DNA of 64,000 nucleotides from JAMXLO01 sp963812075 (GTDB lineage Bacteria > Pseudomonadota > Alphaproteobacteria > Acetobacterales > Acetobacteraceae): positions 372,001-436,000 of the forward strand of contig CAWETN010000008.1 of assembly GCA_963812075.1 (NCBI GenBank). The letters run 5' to 3'. The translations under genes and the position numbers were made by a program. The notes beneath the pieces were generated by a model that worked only from the letters and a program-made list of their open reading frames with translations, did not search any database and was not told the origin of the DNA. Below, one piece after another: positions 1 through 8,401 of the stretch. Each line of letters begins with the position of its first letter. The stretch's first letter is position 1.

Positions 1-892
1 CAGCTCCGCCTGTGCGGTCGGCAGCGTCGTGTCGCGCAGCGCGATGTTGGCGCCGATCCGGCCGCCACGCAGCTGACCGGTGACATCGTTGCCCGCAAGG
101 GTGATGGGCTTGATGCCGCCGGCTGGATAATACGTGCCCGGCTGCACGCTTGCGCCGTCCATGGCGAAGGGGTTCGCCATGCCGTGGATCGGCAGCACCA
201 GCCCCGCGGTCGTGGCGATCAGCAGGTCGCCGTTCGGCTGCTCCATCGCCTTCACGCCCACCAGCTGCGAGAGATCCGCCAGCGCGGCATCGCGCTGGTT
301 CTCGAGATCGGCGGTGCTCTGCCCGGCAGCCTTCAGCGCGACGATCTTGTCGCTCAGCCCGCCGATGGTGGCGAGCGTCGTGTTGAGCGTCGCGAGTTCG
401 CTGCCGATGCTGTCCTCCGCCGCCTGGCGCTGCGCGGTGTAGGCGTCGCTCAGCCCGTTGATGCCTTGCGCCAGTGTCGCGGCGGCCGCGACCACCTGGC
501 TCTGCTGCGGCGCGCTGTCTGGATTGTTCAGCAGCGTGGAGAACTGGTCCTGCAGCTGGCCCAGCAGGCTGGCGATGTCGCCGCCCTGGCCGGGGGTGCC
601 CATGACGGCGTCGATCGACTGCAGCGCCGTCTGCTGGGTCTGCAACCCAGCCACCGTCGCGTTCTGGCTGAACAGTTCGGCCTGCAACGACGTATCGAGA
701 TTGCGGATCGCGGGTCCGGTGTGCACGCCGAGGCCTGCGCCATCCGCCGTCAGGCTCCACTGCGTGCCGATCTCCGCGGCATATCCGGGCGTGCCAGCAT
801 TCGCGACATTCTGCGACACGATCGCCATGTGGCGGTTGACGTTGGCCAGCCCGCCGGACGCGATCGACAGCGCTGCATCGAGGTCTGATCAT
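1..892 (-). CDS. flgK: Flagellar hook-associated protein 1 FlgK (N-terminal part; runs off the window)
   Basis: FlgK forms the first hook-filament junction ring outside the cell. The minus-strand translation reads as a FlgK D0/D1 region: an ALSIASGGL start, then the SQNVANAGTPGY motif typical of rod/hook proteins, followed by a long helical segment. The gene is cut by the window edge after about 297 codons. The ATG (892-890) lies 1 nt after the flgE stop, so the pair is probably translationally coupled. The frame breaks at once: one extra base at 889 separates the ATG from the rest, and removing it gives M-S-D-L-D-A-A-L. This is one of the window's many one-base insertions and probably an error. 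FlgK identity is fairly secure from the motif and from its position after flgE. Confidence 0.82.
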   Translation of the reverse strand, partial: MIRPRCSAVDRVRRAGQRQPPHGDRVAECRECWHARICRGDRHAVEPDGGWRRPRRAHRTRDPQSRYVVAGRTVQPERDGGWVADPADGAAVDRRRHGHPRPGRRHRQPAGPAAGPVLHAAEQSRQRAAAEPGGRGRRDTGARHQRAERRLHRAAPGGGGQHRQRTRDAQHDARHHRRAERQDRRAEGCRAEHRRSREPARCRAGGSLAAGGREGDGAAERRPADRHDRGAGAADPRHGEPLRHGRRKRAAGHVLSSRRHQAHHPCGQRCHRSAAWRPDRRQHRAARHDAADRTGGA

Positions 893-893
893 A

Positions 894-2225
894 TCAACGC
901 TTCATGTCGATGGTCTGCTGCAGCAGGTCGTCGGCCGTAGTGACCATCTTGGTGTTGGCCGTATAGGCGCGCTGGGCGACGATCAGTTTGGAGAACTCGG
1001 TGGCGATATCGACGTTGGAGCCTTCCACGGATTCGACCACCAGGTTGCCGGCGCCGTTGGTGCTGGCCTGCTCAGCCAACGGCGTTCCGGAGTCTACAGT
1101 CGCGGTGAACGACTGGCCGTCCTGGCGTTGCAGCTGGTCCGGATTGTTGAAGGTGATAAGCGGCACCTGCGCTATGACTCGGGACTGGCCGTTGTCGTAG
1201 TTGACGATAATGTTGCCGTTCGCCTGGGTGGTGACGCTGGAGAAACTGCCCGGCGGCACGCCGTTCTGTGTCAGTCCGCGCAGTGTGTACTCCGTTCCGG
1301 CATATTGCGTCAGGCCGTCGGACTCTCCGTAGGTGCCGAAGTTCAGCTGGATCGGCTGCGCACCGGAGCCGAAGTCGGCGCTGAAGGTCAGCGACGCCTG
1401 CGTGTTCGCGGCATATGGGCCCGAGGTGGCGGTGACGCCGCCGGTCGGCGTATCGACGGCGCCGACGGTGCCGGGCGCCGGCGGATTGTTGTTCGGATCG
1501 CCGAAGGTGACGTTGGCCGAACCGGCGAAACCGTTCACGTCGTCCGGGATTGCGAGGTTGACGGTCCAGTTGTTTGCCGGCGGCGCTGCGTTCAGCTGCC
1601 ACCGCAGCGTCACCGTGTGCACCGTGCCCATGGCGTCGTAGACGTCGATGTCGGAGGTGAGCGGCGCGGCCGCCGTCGCCGTGTTGGCCGCCGGCGTGGC
1701 GGGCAGGTTCGCCGACAGCGTCACTGCGGACGTCGGCACAGGATTGTAGACGGTCTGTGTGACCTGGATCGGCGCCAGCGTGTTCTGGTTCACCGTCCCG
1801 GCCGCGTTGACCGGCCAGCCGTTGAGCGCCTCGTTGGCGCTGTTCACCAGATAGCCGTTCTTGTCCAACTGGAAGTCGCCGGCCCGCGTGTAGTACTTCT
1901 GCGTGCTGAACGTCGGCACGTTATTCGACTCGCCGATCTTGTGCGAGACGGCAAAGAAGCCCTGTCCGGCGATGGCGAGGCCGAGCGGATTGTCGGACTG
2001 GGTGATCGTGCCCTGCACGTTGTTGACGTAGTCGGGCCGCGCGACCACCGAGCCCGGATCGTTGAGGCTCGCGGTGCTGGTGGTCAGGTAGTCGATGAAG
2101 CTCGTGTCGACCCGCTTGTAGCCGACGGTCTGCGCGTTGGCGACGTTGTCGCTGATGTTGCCGAACGCGTTGGACTGCGAATTCAGCCCGCTGATCGCGG
2201 TGTTCATAGCGCCGAACAATGACAT
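894..2225 (-). CDS. flgE: Flagellar hook protein FlgE
   Basis: FlgE is the structural subunit of the flagellar hook. The 443-residue product has both family ends: an N-terminal rod-type motif (SGLNSQSN, then NISDNVANAQTVGYKR, about residues 12-40) and a C-terminal helix (EFSKLIVAQRAYTANTKMV ending in TIDMKR). The middle is Gly/Thr/Asn-rich, as expected for hook domains D1-D2. I chose the ATG at 2225-2223 because MSLFGAMNTAISG is the canonical start and a GGAGC ribosome binding site lies about 8 nt upstream; the frame stays open further upstream but without family similarity. It is followed after 1 nt by flgK and is divergent from fliK-flgD. A sigma-54-type promoter lies about 36 nt upstream (2261-2275). 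Confidence 0.95.
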   Translation of the reverse strand: MSLFGAMNTAISGLNSQSNAFGNISDNVANAQTVGYKRVDTSFIDYLTTSTASLNDPGSVVARPDYVNNVQGTITQSDNPLGLAIAGQGFFAVSHKIGESNNVPTFSTQKYYTRAGDFQLDKNGYLVNSANEALNGWPVNAAGTVNQNTLAPIQVTQTVYNPVPTSAVTLSANLPATPAANTATAAAPLTSDIDVYDAMGTVHTVTLRWQLNAAPPANNWTVNLAIPDDVNGFAGSANVTFGDPNNNPPAPGTVGAVDTPTGGVTATSGPYAANTQASLTFSADFGSGAQPIQLNFGTYGESDGLTQYAGTEYTLRGLTQNGVPPGSFSSVTTQANGNIIVNYDNGQSRVIAQVPLITFNNPDQLQRQDGQSFTATVDSGTPLAEQASTNGAGNLVVESVEGSNVDIATEFSKLIVAQRAYTANTKMVTTADDLLQQTIDMKR

Positions 2226-2260
2226 GGGATTGCTCCGCTCGTTCGTTCGCGGGTTGAGTG

Positions 2261-2275
2261 GCAGAAAGCGTGCCA
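2261..2275 (-). promoter_or_regulatory. Sigma-54 (-24/-12) promoter for flgE-flgK
   Basis: On the minus strand the sequence reads TGGCACGCTTTCTGC. It has the sigma-54 GG-N10-GC spacing and differs from the consensus TGGCACG-N4-TTGC at one position. It lies about 36 nt before the flgE ATG, leaving room for a start site and the ribosome binding site. Hook genes are RpoN-dependent in Caulobacter, which supports the reading. Confidence 0.7.
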
Positions 2276-2405
2276 ACCCCGGCGCTGATGTTTCCCGCGG
2301 ACTCCGCGGCGTTTCGCCGCCAGGGAGGCACGGACGGCCGGGCAGATTGTGCCGATGGACCAGCTCACCCGGTGTCCTTGCGGGCGCAATCGTCGCGCTG
2401 GCGGC

Positions 2406-2421
2406 TGGCACAACGGTTGCA
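2406..2421 (+). promoter_or_regulatory. Sigma-54 (-24/-12) promoter for fliK-flgD
   Basis: The plus strand reads TGGCACAACGGTTGCA, matching TGGCAC-N5-TTGCA with the exact GG-N10-GC spacing. It ends 26 nt before the fliK ATG at 2448. Together with the minus-strand site at 2261-2275 it forms a back-to-back promoter pair. A CCGCGG-ACT-CCGCGG inverted repeat (2295-2309) lies between them; whether it binds an activator cannot be told. Confidence 0.75.
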
Positions 2422-2447
2422 CATGCTCGCAGTCAGGAGCGACCGCC

Positions 2448-2933
2448 ATGCCGTCAGCCGTTGCAGTTACGACGCCGATCCCTACCGCGGCATCCCTGCC
2501 GCAGGCGATGGCTGCGACGGCGAACTACGGCGCCGTGCCAGTCACGCCCATCGGTTTCCTGAGCGAGCTCGAGAAGCTGCTCACCGCAGCGGCCGACACG
2601 ACGTCCTCTGGCATGTCATCCGCCGCGGGCGCGGATCAGTCGAAGGCCACGCCGCGATGGCTGCCGCCGGCGATGCAGGGCAAGCCGCCCGCGGCATCCA
2701 CCGATACGCCGGTCACTGCCTCGGCTGTCAGCGCCGAACCGCCGGCCGATGGTGCGGCACAGCCATCGCCGCAGCCGCCCCAGTTCGTGGCAGTCGCGTC
2801 CACACCGGCGATGCCCGCAGCGATCACGCCCGCACCGCGGGCTGCCATCCCGGGCACCGGTGACCGCCAAACGTCGCCTGCGCGTCGCGGTACGCCCAAG
2901 CAAGCGGACGCGGCCGAAGCCAACGCGATTTAA
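2448..2933 (+). CDS. fliK: FliK N-terminal part, ended by an in-frame stop
   Basis: This frame starts at an ATG with a GGAG ribosome binding site 8 nt upstream and encodes 161 residues rich in Pro, Ala and Thr, which is typical of the poorly conserved N-terminal half of the flagellar hook-length control protein. It ends at TAA (2931-2933). The same frame then continues without another stop into the conserved FliK C-terminal domain. I therefore read 2448-3782 as one fliK gene (about 444 codons) carrying a single nonsense codon. It could be a real mutation, a base-call error, or a genuine short protein; the lack of a ribosome binding site before the second part argues against two separate genes. 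Confidence 0.65.
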   Translation: MPSAVAVTTPIPTAASLPQAMAATANYGAVPVTPIGFLSELEKLLTAAADTTSSGMSSAAGADQSKATPRWLPPAMQGKPPAASTDTPVTASAVSAEPPADGAAQPSPQPPQFVAVASTPAMPAAITPAPRAAIPGTGDRQTSPARRGTPKQADAAEANAI

Positions 2934-2954
2934 CCGCCCGCACCGCCGACAACG

Positions 2955-3782
2955 GTGGCGGCGCCAGCCACTATGCCGGTCACGGCAGACAGCCCCGGGC
3001 CTGTGCCACGCGTGACGCCCCGGACCGGCCTCGAACCGCCACAGGCCGCAGGCACGGAGCACGCTGCAGCGGTCCCGCCGATCGTCACCAACCCGCAAGA
3101 GGCTAAGCCGGCCGCGCCGTTCGATGCGCCGTCCCCTTCGCCCGACGCCGATACGCCCGTCGCTACGTCCGTTGCGCCCCCGCCTGCCGCCGCCGACCCG
3201 ACGTTGTCGGTCCTGGCGCCAGCACCCGAGCCGCCAACGCCGCGGCCCGAACCCGCCGACGCAGCGACGCCCGCTTCCGCTACGACGGCGGCGCACGGCG
3301 CGTCGCCAGCCGCACAGCTGGCACCGGCCCTGGTGCAGATGGGGCATGCGCCCGACGGCGCGACGCGGCTCACGGTTCGGCTCGATCCGCCGGAGCTGGG
3401 CCATGTGGAGGTGCGGATCGAGCGCCCGCCTGAGGCGCCGGCGCGCGTCGAGATCACCGTCGAGAAGGCGGAGACGCTGACGCTGCTGCTGCGCGACCAG
3501 CCGCAATTGCAGCGCGCGCTCGACCAGGCCGGCGTGCCGCCTGAGGGCCGCAGCGTCACCTTCCATGTCGCACCGCCCGATGCGGCGCCGCGGAGCGAGC
3601 CGACCACCGCGCCGGCGCCAGGCGTGGCTGCTGGCGGGCCCAGCAACGACGGCTCGCACGGCGCGCCGCGCAATGGCGGGCAGCGGCGGCGGCAGGCCGG
3701 CGCGCCGGACGGGGATGTTCTCGAACTCTCTGCCGTAGCGCCGCCAGGCTGGGTGCGCGGCGGCGTCGACATCACCGCATGA
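2955..3782 (+). CDS. fliK: Flagellar hook-length control protein FliK, C-terminal part
   Basis: FliK measures hook length and triggers the export-specificity switch of the flagellar secretion system. This segment has a Pro/Ala-rich linker and then the FliK C-terminal domain: the signature LTVRLDPPELGHVEVRIE, followed by an amphipathic region ending RALDQAGV (nt about 3370-3570). The family is defined by the LxPxxLGxVxV pattern, which is present. The GTG at 2955 is only the first possible start after the upstream stop and has no visible ribosome binding site, so the true start is probably 2448. The gene is followed 16 nt later by flgD in the same direction, a common pairing because both act in hook assembly. 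Confidence 0.8.
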   Translation: MAAPATMPVTADSPGPVPRVTPRTGLEPPQAAGTEHAAAVPPIVTNPQEAKPAAPFDAPSPSPDADTPVATSVAPPPAAADPTLSVLAPAPEPPTPRPEPADAATPASATTAAHGASPAAQLAPALVQMGHAPDGATRLTVRLDPPELGHVEVRIERPPEAPARVEITVEKAETLTLLLRDQPQLQRALDQAGVPPEGRSVTFHVAPPDAAPRSEPTTAPAPGVAAGGPSNDGSHGAPRNGGQRRRQAGAPDGDVLELSAVAPPGWVRGGVDITA

Positions 3783-3798
3783 CGCAAGGAAACGACCG

Positions 3799-4479
3799 AT
3801 GAGCATCGCCTCCGTCGCCGCCCAGCAGACCGCGGCGGCCACCGCCAGCACGGGTGCAGCCGCATCGACCGGCAATGCCGCGCTCAATTCGTTGTCGGCG
3901 AATTTCGGCGACTTCCTGAAGCTGCTGATGACGCAGTTGCAGAACCAGGATCCGACCAGTCCACTGGACACCAACCAGTTCACCTCCGAGCTGGTGCAGT
4001 TCTCCTCGGTCGAGCAGCAGATCAACACCAACACCAGCCTGACCCAGCTGATTCAGCTCACCCAGGCCGGCGAGGTGATGCAGGCCTCGGCGATGACCGG
4101 CAAGCAGGTGACGGTCAGTTCCGACCACGTGCCGCTGCAGAACGGCAAGGGCACGATCCTGTTCACTGCACCGGCGGCCGAACCGGTGGAGATCGCGATC
4201 TACGACGACACCGGCAAGAAACTGCGCGACGTGACGCAGATCGCCGCCAAGGGCAGCAACACCTGGAACTGGGACGGCAAGGACGGCTCCGGCCGCACGC
4301 TGCCGGACGGCAGCTACAAGGTGGCTGTGGCCGGGGCAAACGCCGACGGCACGACGGCTGCGCTGCCGTTCAGCGTGACCGGCACCGCGACGGGCGTACA
4401 GAACCAGTCGAACAGCATCCAGTTGCAGATGGGTGCGCTGTCGGTCGATTTCTCCAAGGTACAGTCGGTGGGCAATTAA
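3799..4479 (+). CDS. flgD: Flagellar hook assembly scaffold FlgD
   Basis: FlgD is the temporary cap needed for polymerisation of FlgE into the hook. The 226-residue product has the N-terminal FlgD signature: NFGDFLKLLMTQLQNQDPTSP then FTSELVQFSSVEQQINTN (residues about 33-75). Next comes a middle Ig/Tudor-like region with WNWDGKDGSGRTLPDGSY, typical of FlgD. An AGGAAA ribosome binding site precedes the ATG. It is co-transcribed with fliK under the sigma-54 promoter at 2406. Its TAA stop (4477-4479) overlaps the stop of the convergent monooxygenase gene on the other strand. Confidence 0.95.
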   Translation: MSIASVAAQQTAAATASTGAAASTGNAALNSLSANFGDFLKLLMTQLQNQDPTSPLDTNQFTSELVQFSSVEQQINTNTSLTQLIQLTQAGEVMQASAMTGKQVTVSSDHVPLQNGKGTILFTAPAAEPVEIAIYDDTGKKLRDVTQIAAKGSNTWNWDGKDGSGRTLPDGSYKVAVAGANADGTTAALPFSVTGTATGVQNQSNSIQLQMGALSVDFSKVQSVGN

Positions 4480-6120
4480 CCGAAGACGAACTCCTGATAT
4501 CCGCCCTCGGCGACTTCGTCGGTCTTGCGCCGGAAGTGGATGCCGTGGCCGTTGTAGCCCAGCACGCGGCGCACGGTGCGGCCTTCCACGTTGCGGTTCA
4601 CCCCGGTCTGCCAGGAGTTCCACCTTGGATGACAGCAGCTTCTCGGCCGCCTGGATCACGGTCTCGGTCCACTCCGCCACCTGTTCGGGTCGCGTCTCGA
4701 CGCGCGTATAACCGTGCTCCCGCATGAACCGCAGAATGCCGGTCTGGAACTCGACGCTGTGTTCGACCGCCTGCGGGATGTTGCCGCGCGCGGTGTGCGG
4801 CCCCAGCACCATCAGCATGTTGGGGAAGCCCTCCGCCAGCATGCCCAGATAGGTGCGCGGGCTCTCTGCCCAGGCATCCTTCAGCCGCACGCCGTTTGCG
4901 CCACGGATGTCGATGCGGTCGAATGCGCCGGTCACCCCGTCGAAGCCGGTGGCGTAGATCAGGATGTCGAATTCGTGCTCCCGCCTGGTGGTCTGGATGC
5001 CGCGCGGCGTGATCCGCTCGATCGGTTCGTCGTTGAGCGTATCGACCAGTTTCACGTTGTCGCGGTTGTACGCCTCGAAGTACCCGCTCTCCAGCGGCAC
5101 GCGACGCGAGCCGAAGCCATGGTCCTTCGGGATCAGCTTCTCGGCGACCTGCGGGTCCTTCACGCGCTGGCGGATCTTTCGGGCGATGAAGTCGCTGATC
5201 GCGGCATTGGCCTGCTCGTTGACGCCGATGTCGCGGAAGTTGCCCAGCCAGATGCCGAAGCCCGGCTCCGCATAGAGCTTCTCCCAGAACGCCTCGCGGT
5301 CGTCGGGCGGCACGTCGAGGGTCTTGCGGGGGTCGGCCTGGTGGATGAACCACATCGGCGTCGAGGCGCAGTGGGCGTAGATCTCGTCGTAGCGCGCCTT
5401 GATCGCCTCCATCTCCGTCTTGCCGATCTTCGCATTGTGCAGCGGCGCGGCCCAGTTCGGCCTGCGCTGGAACACCGTGAGCTGCTTCGCCTGCTTCGCG
5501 ATCTCCGGGATCGCCTGGATCGCGGTCGCGCCGGTGCCGATGATGCCGACGCGCTTGCCGGTGAAGTCCACCGGCGTGTGCGGCCAGCGCGCCGGATGAT
5601 ACGCCGGGCCAAGGAAGCTGTCGCGGCCCGGGATGGCCGGCAGCGTGTGGGCGGAGAGGATGCCGAGGGCGGTGCACAGGAAGCGCGACGTCGCCTGTTG
5701 CCCGCTTTCCAGGGTCACGGTCCATCGGTTGGCCGCATCGTCCCAATGCGCGGCTGACACCGTGCTGCGGAACTGCATGTCGCGTCGCAGGTCGAACCTG
5801 TCGGCCACGTAGTTCAGATACTCCAGCGTGTCGGGCTGCGGAGAGAAGTGCTCCTTCCAGTCCCATTCCCGCATCAGCTCCTTGGAGAACGAGTAGCCGT
5901 AGGTCCAGCTTTCCGAATCAAAGCGGGCGCCGGGGTAGCGGTTCCAGTACCAGGTGCCGCCCACATTGGTGCCGGTCTCGAACACCCGCGCCGTCATGCC
6001 GAGTTCCCGCAGGCGATACAGCATGAAGATGCCGGAAATGCCGGCACCGATGATGATCGCCTCGAAGTCTGTCGAGCTGGCCGCGCGCGGCCGCTCCGCG
6101 ATCTCGAGTGAGACGTTCAT
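4476..6120 (-). CDS. Flavin-containing Baeyer-Villiger-type monooxygenase (one frame break)
   Basis: This FAD- and NADPH-dependent monooxygenase inserts oxygen next to a ketone. It shows two Rossmann motifs (GAGISG at 25-30 and GTGATA at 195-200). Between them is an exact Baeyer-Villiger fingerprint FxGxxxHxxxWP (F169 to P180), plus VGGTWYWNRYPGARFD near residue 53. I chose the ATG at 6120-6118 because MNVSLEIAERP leads directly into the FAD domain. Near the C-terminus one extra C (4620/4621) shifts the frame; removing it restores the tail VNSWQTGVNRNVEG...YQEFVFG and a stop at 4478-4476, for about 547 residues. Left unrepaired, the frame would run far into flgD and fliK. The substrate is unknown. 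Confidence 0.88.
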
Positions 6121-6526
6121 GCTGTGCTTCCCTTCCGCCGAGGCGTCACAGATAACCGTGAATGCGCGGCAGCGCCAAGCACACGCCATGTACTGCCAAC
6201 CGACAGATCACCGGGTCCCGGGGCGAACTCGCGTTGCTGCACCGATACCATGCGTTGGCGGTCGCGGTAAGAAACAAAAACCCAGATGCACGCTGATCAG
6301 AGGGATGACGCAAACACTGGCTGAAACCGACACTGGCCCGCACGCCTGAGCCGCGGACCGTGCCAGCGCGCCATTCGCGTTCATCCTCGCTCATCCGTGT
6401 GCATTTTTCGTTTCCTGTCGCCTGAGCCAAGCCGACGCCGATATCGCGGCACCACCGTCAGCGCCACACGAACCGCCGCACGACCCGGTTTCGGACAACG
6501 ATCGTCCGCGGTGGCGCTGCAACGGG
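6121..6526. other. Intergenic region without recognised genes
   Basis: About 400 bp between the monooxygenase start and the end of the beta-propeller gene. No open frame here has a ribosome binding site or family similarity, and I see no tRNA or strong terminator hairpin. It presumably holds the monooxygenase promoter. Confidence 0.5.
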
Positions 6527-7687
6527 CTATGACGGCCCCATCCGCATCGACGCCGGATGGCCGCCCGCCTTGAAACGCTTGCCGGTGTTGGTGACGGTCG
6601 TGCCGTCCACCTTCAGGATGGAAAAATCCTGGTCTGCGTAGTTGCCGACATACAAATAGCGGCCGTCCGGCGAGAACCCCATCGGCTCGGGGAAGGCGCC
6701 GACCTCGACCGTAGCGATCGGCGTCACCGTCTTGCCCTGGATCCCCAGCACGGTGACGCTGCCGTTCGGGTGGTGGAACCACGCCTGCTTCATGTTCGAG
6801 CCATCAACGTTGAGCGCCGCGGCGACGTTGCCCTTGGGGCTCATCGCCAGGCCCTCGGGCGCATCGCCCACCGTGACATGGGCGATGGCATGCGGGTGCG
6901 CGCCTTCCAGGTCGATCACCGTGACCGCGTCCGCGTTGCCGTCGGACGAGCCGCCGCCGCCGTTGTCGGCGGTGAGCGCCAGCTTCGAATCGGGCGAGAC
7001 CACGATGTTGTAGGGGAACGGGTAGGTCGGGATGTCGAGCTTGTTGTAGCTCACCTTGCCGCCCTCGATCTCGAGCACCGCCACCTTGTTGTCCGGCGAC
7101 TTCAGCGCCAGCGCATGCTTCCCGTCGGGCGTGAACACCACGTGCGACACGCCGGGCGCGACCTGCACGGTGTCGGTCTGCGTCACGTTGGTGCCGTCCA
7201 CTTTCAGCACGCTGATCGTGCCGTCGGCGCGGTTGGCGACCAACGCCATGTCGCCTTTCGGGCTGAACGACAGGCCGGACGGCTGCTTGCCGACGGTGAC
7301 GGTCTGCGCCAGCGCCGGCGGGTTCGCCTTGAGGTCGATGACGAACAGCTTGTCGGTCGGCACGAGTTTGCGCGCGCCGCCCTCCTCGGCGACGGTCATC
7401 GCATCGGCCACCAGCGCGATGCTGCCGTTGGGCGCGATGTCGAGATTGGTCGGCGGCCCGACGATGGAATTCTCCAGCTTCAGCGTGGCCGCGACCTTCG
7501 GCTCCTCGGGGTTCGCGAGGTCGAAGATCACCACGGTGTCGTTGCCGGCGGGGTTCACCACCGGCTTGCCCTGCGCGTCGGTGCCCGGCTTCTCGTCGTT
7601 GCCGACGATCATGTAGGGCGCGGCACCGGCCGGCATGGCGGTGGTGACAAGCAGCGCAAGGCAGCCAGCAGCTGACAATCTCGGCAT
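6527..7687 (-). CDS. Secreted YncE-like beta-propeller protein
   Basis: The 386-residue product starts with a signal peptide (MPRLSAAGCLALLVTTAMPAGA, cleavage likely near residue 23). The rest is built of repeated blades with the pattern GLSFSPKGDMALVANRADGT-x-SVLKVDG, the YVTN/surface-antigen style of seven-bladed propeller. Blades recur about every 45 residues (SPKGDMALVAN, TPDGKHALAL, SPDSKLALTAD, SPKGNVAAALN, SPDGRYLYVGN). I chose the ATG at 7687 because GGAG lies 6 nt upstream and the signal peptide begins there. Such proteins are periplasmic and often bind ligands or partner proteins; the specific role here is unknown. No catalytic motif is visible. Confidence 0.82.
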   Translation of the reverse strand: MPRLSAAGCLALLVTTAMPAGAAPYMIVGNDEKPGTDAQGKPVVNPAGNDTVVIFDLANPEEPKVAATLKLENSIVGPPTNLDIAPNGSIALVADAMTVAEEGGARKLVPTDKLFVIDLKANPPALAQTVTVGKQPSGLSFSPKGDMALVANRADGTISVLKVDGTNVTQTDTVQVAPGVSHVVFTPDGKHALALKSPDNKVAVLEIEGGKVSYNKLDIPTYPFPYNIVVSPDSKLALTADNGGGGSSDGNADAVTVIDLEGAHPHAIAHVTVGDAPEGLAMSPKGNVAAALNVDGSNMKQAWFHHPNGSVTVLGIQGKTVTPIATVEVGAFPEPMGFSPDGRYLYVGNYADQDFSILKVDGTTVTNTGKRFKAGGHPASMRMGPS

Positions 7688-7759
7688 CGTCGTCTCCCTG
7701 AGCATTCTCGTTGCGGCCACGAGTGTGGAAAGGAACCAGCGGCGGGACAAGCCCAGGGG

Positions 7760-8401
7760 TCAGGCGACCGCGGCGGCAGGGCGTGAGACGGGGACTGGCG
7801 ATGTGGCCTCGGCGAGGCGCGGAAACCGGTCCGTGCGGCGGAACAATTGCAGCCCCTGCGCCGGCAATCGCACCGACACGCAGTGCGCGCTGCGCGCTGG
7901 ATCGGCGGTGTGGACAATGACGTGGTCAGGGGCATAGTCGGTCGGCACCGCCACCAGCGTGTTACTGCCGCCGCTCCAGTAGCCGACGCTGAGCACCACG
8001 CCCCCGACCGCGACGACCTCGTAACGACGCAGCGGCAGATCGCCGAAATAGGGACTTGTCTCGGCGAGCGGCTCAGGAATTTCGATGCGACCCTCCAGCG
8101 TTTCGCCCTGACGCAGGCGGCGTGCCAGCGGGATGACCGGCATGGCGATTCTGCGGTCGGTCGGCAATGGGGGAATCATCCGGGCCACCGTCGCATCGCT
8201 TCCAGGCCCGGCGAGCACCACGACCCACTGCGTGTTCGGCTTTGCGGCACCCGACGCGTCGACACCGCCCAGTGCGTCCATGACGTAGACGTCGGCGGAC
8301 CCGCGATTGGTGATGCTGTACGGGAAGACCAGGCGATCGCCTGCCCGGCTCGGCTGGCAGCTCAGCACGAGATCGGCCGCACCGCGGGAGGCACCGCTCA
8401 C
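7760..8401 (-). CDS. Uncharacterised 213-residue protein, last gene of the VgrG module
   Basis: I do not recognise a family. The product is predicted soluble and beta-rich, with no signal peptide or membrane segment. It has a run like an Ig-type or chaperone-type fold (LVLSCQPSRAGDRLVFPYSI, then RRYEVVAVGGVVLSVGYWSGG). Its ATG overlaps the stop of the gene before it (ATGA at 8401-8398), so the two are translationally coupled. By position after PAAR-like, VgrG and effector-like genes it could be an adaptor, immunity protein or effector. That is inference from context only. Confidence 0.7.
   Translation of the reverse strand: MSGASRGAADLVLSCQPSRAGDRLVFPYSITNRGSADVYVMDALGGVDASGAAKPNTQWVVVLAGPGSDATVARMIPPLPTDRRIAMPVIPLARRLRQGETLEGRIEIPEPLAETSPYFGDLPLRRYEVVAVGGVVLSVGYWSGGSNTLVAVPTDYAPDHVIVHTADPARSAHCVSVRLPAQGLQLFRRTDRFPRLAEATSPVPVSRPAAAVA

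Noticed and set aside
2349..2447. A longer N-terminus for fliK from the ATG at 2349
   Set aside because: It would cover the sigma-54 promoter at 2406-2421, and the later ATG has a good ribosome binding site.
3772..4475. A long C-terminal extension of the monooxygenase running into flgD and fliK
   Set aside because: It arises only from the frame break at 4620; the extension is Arg/Gly-rich shadow sequence antisense to flgD.
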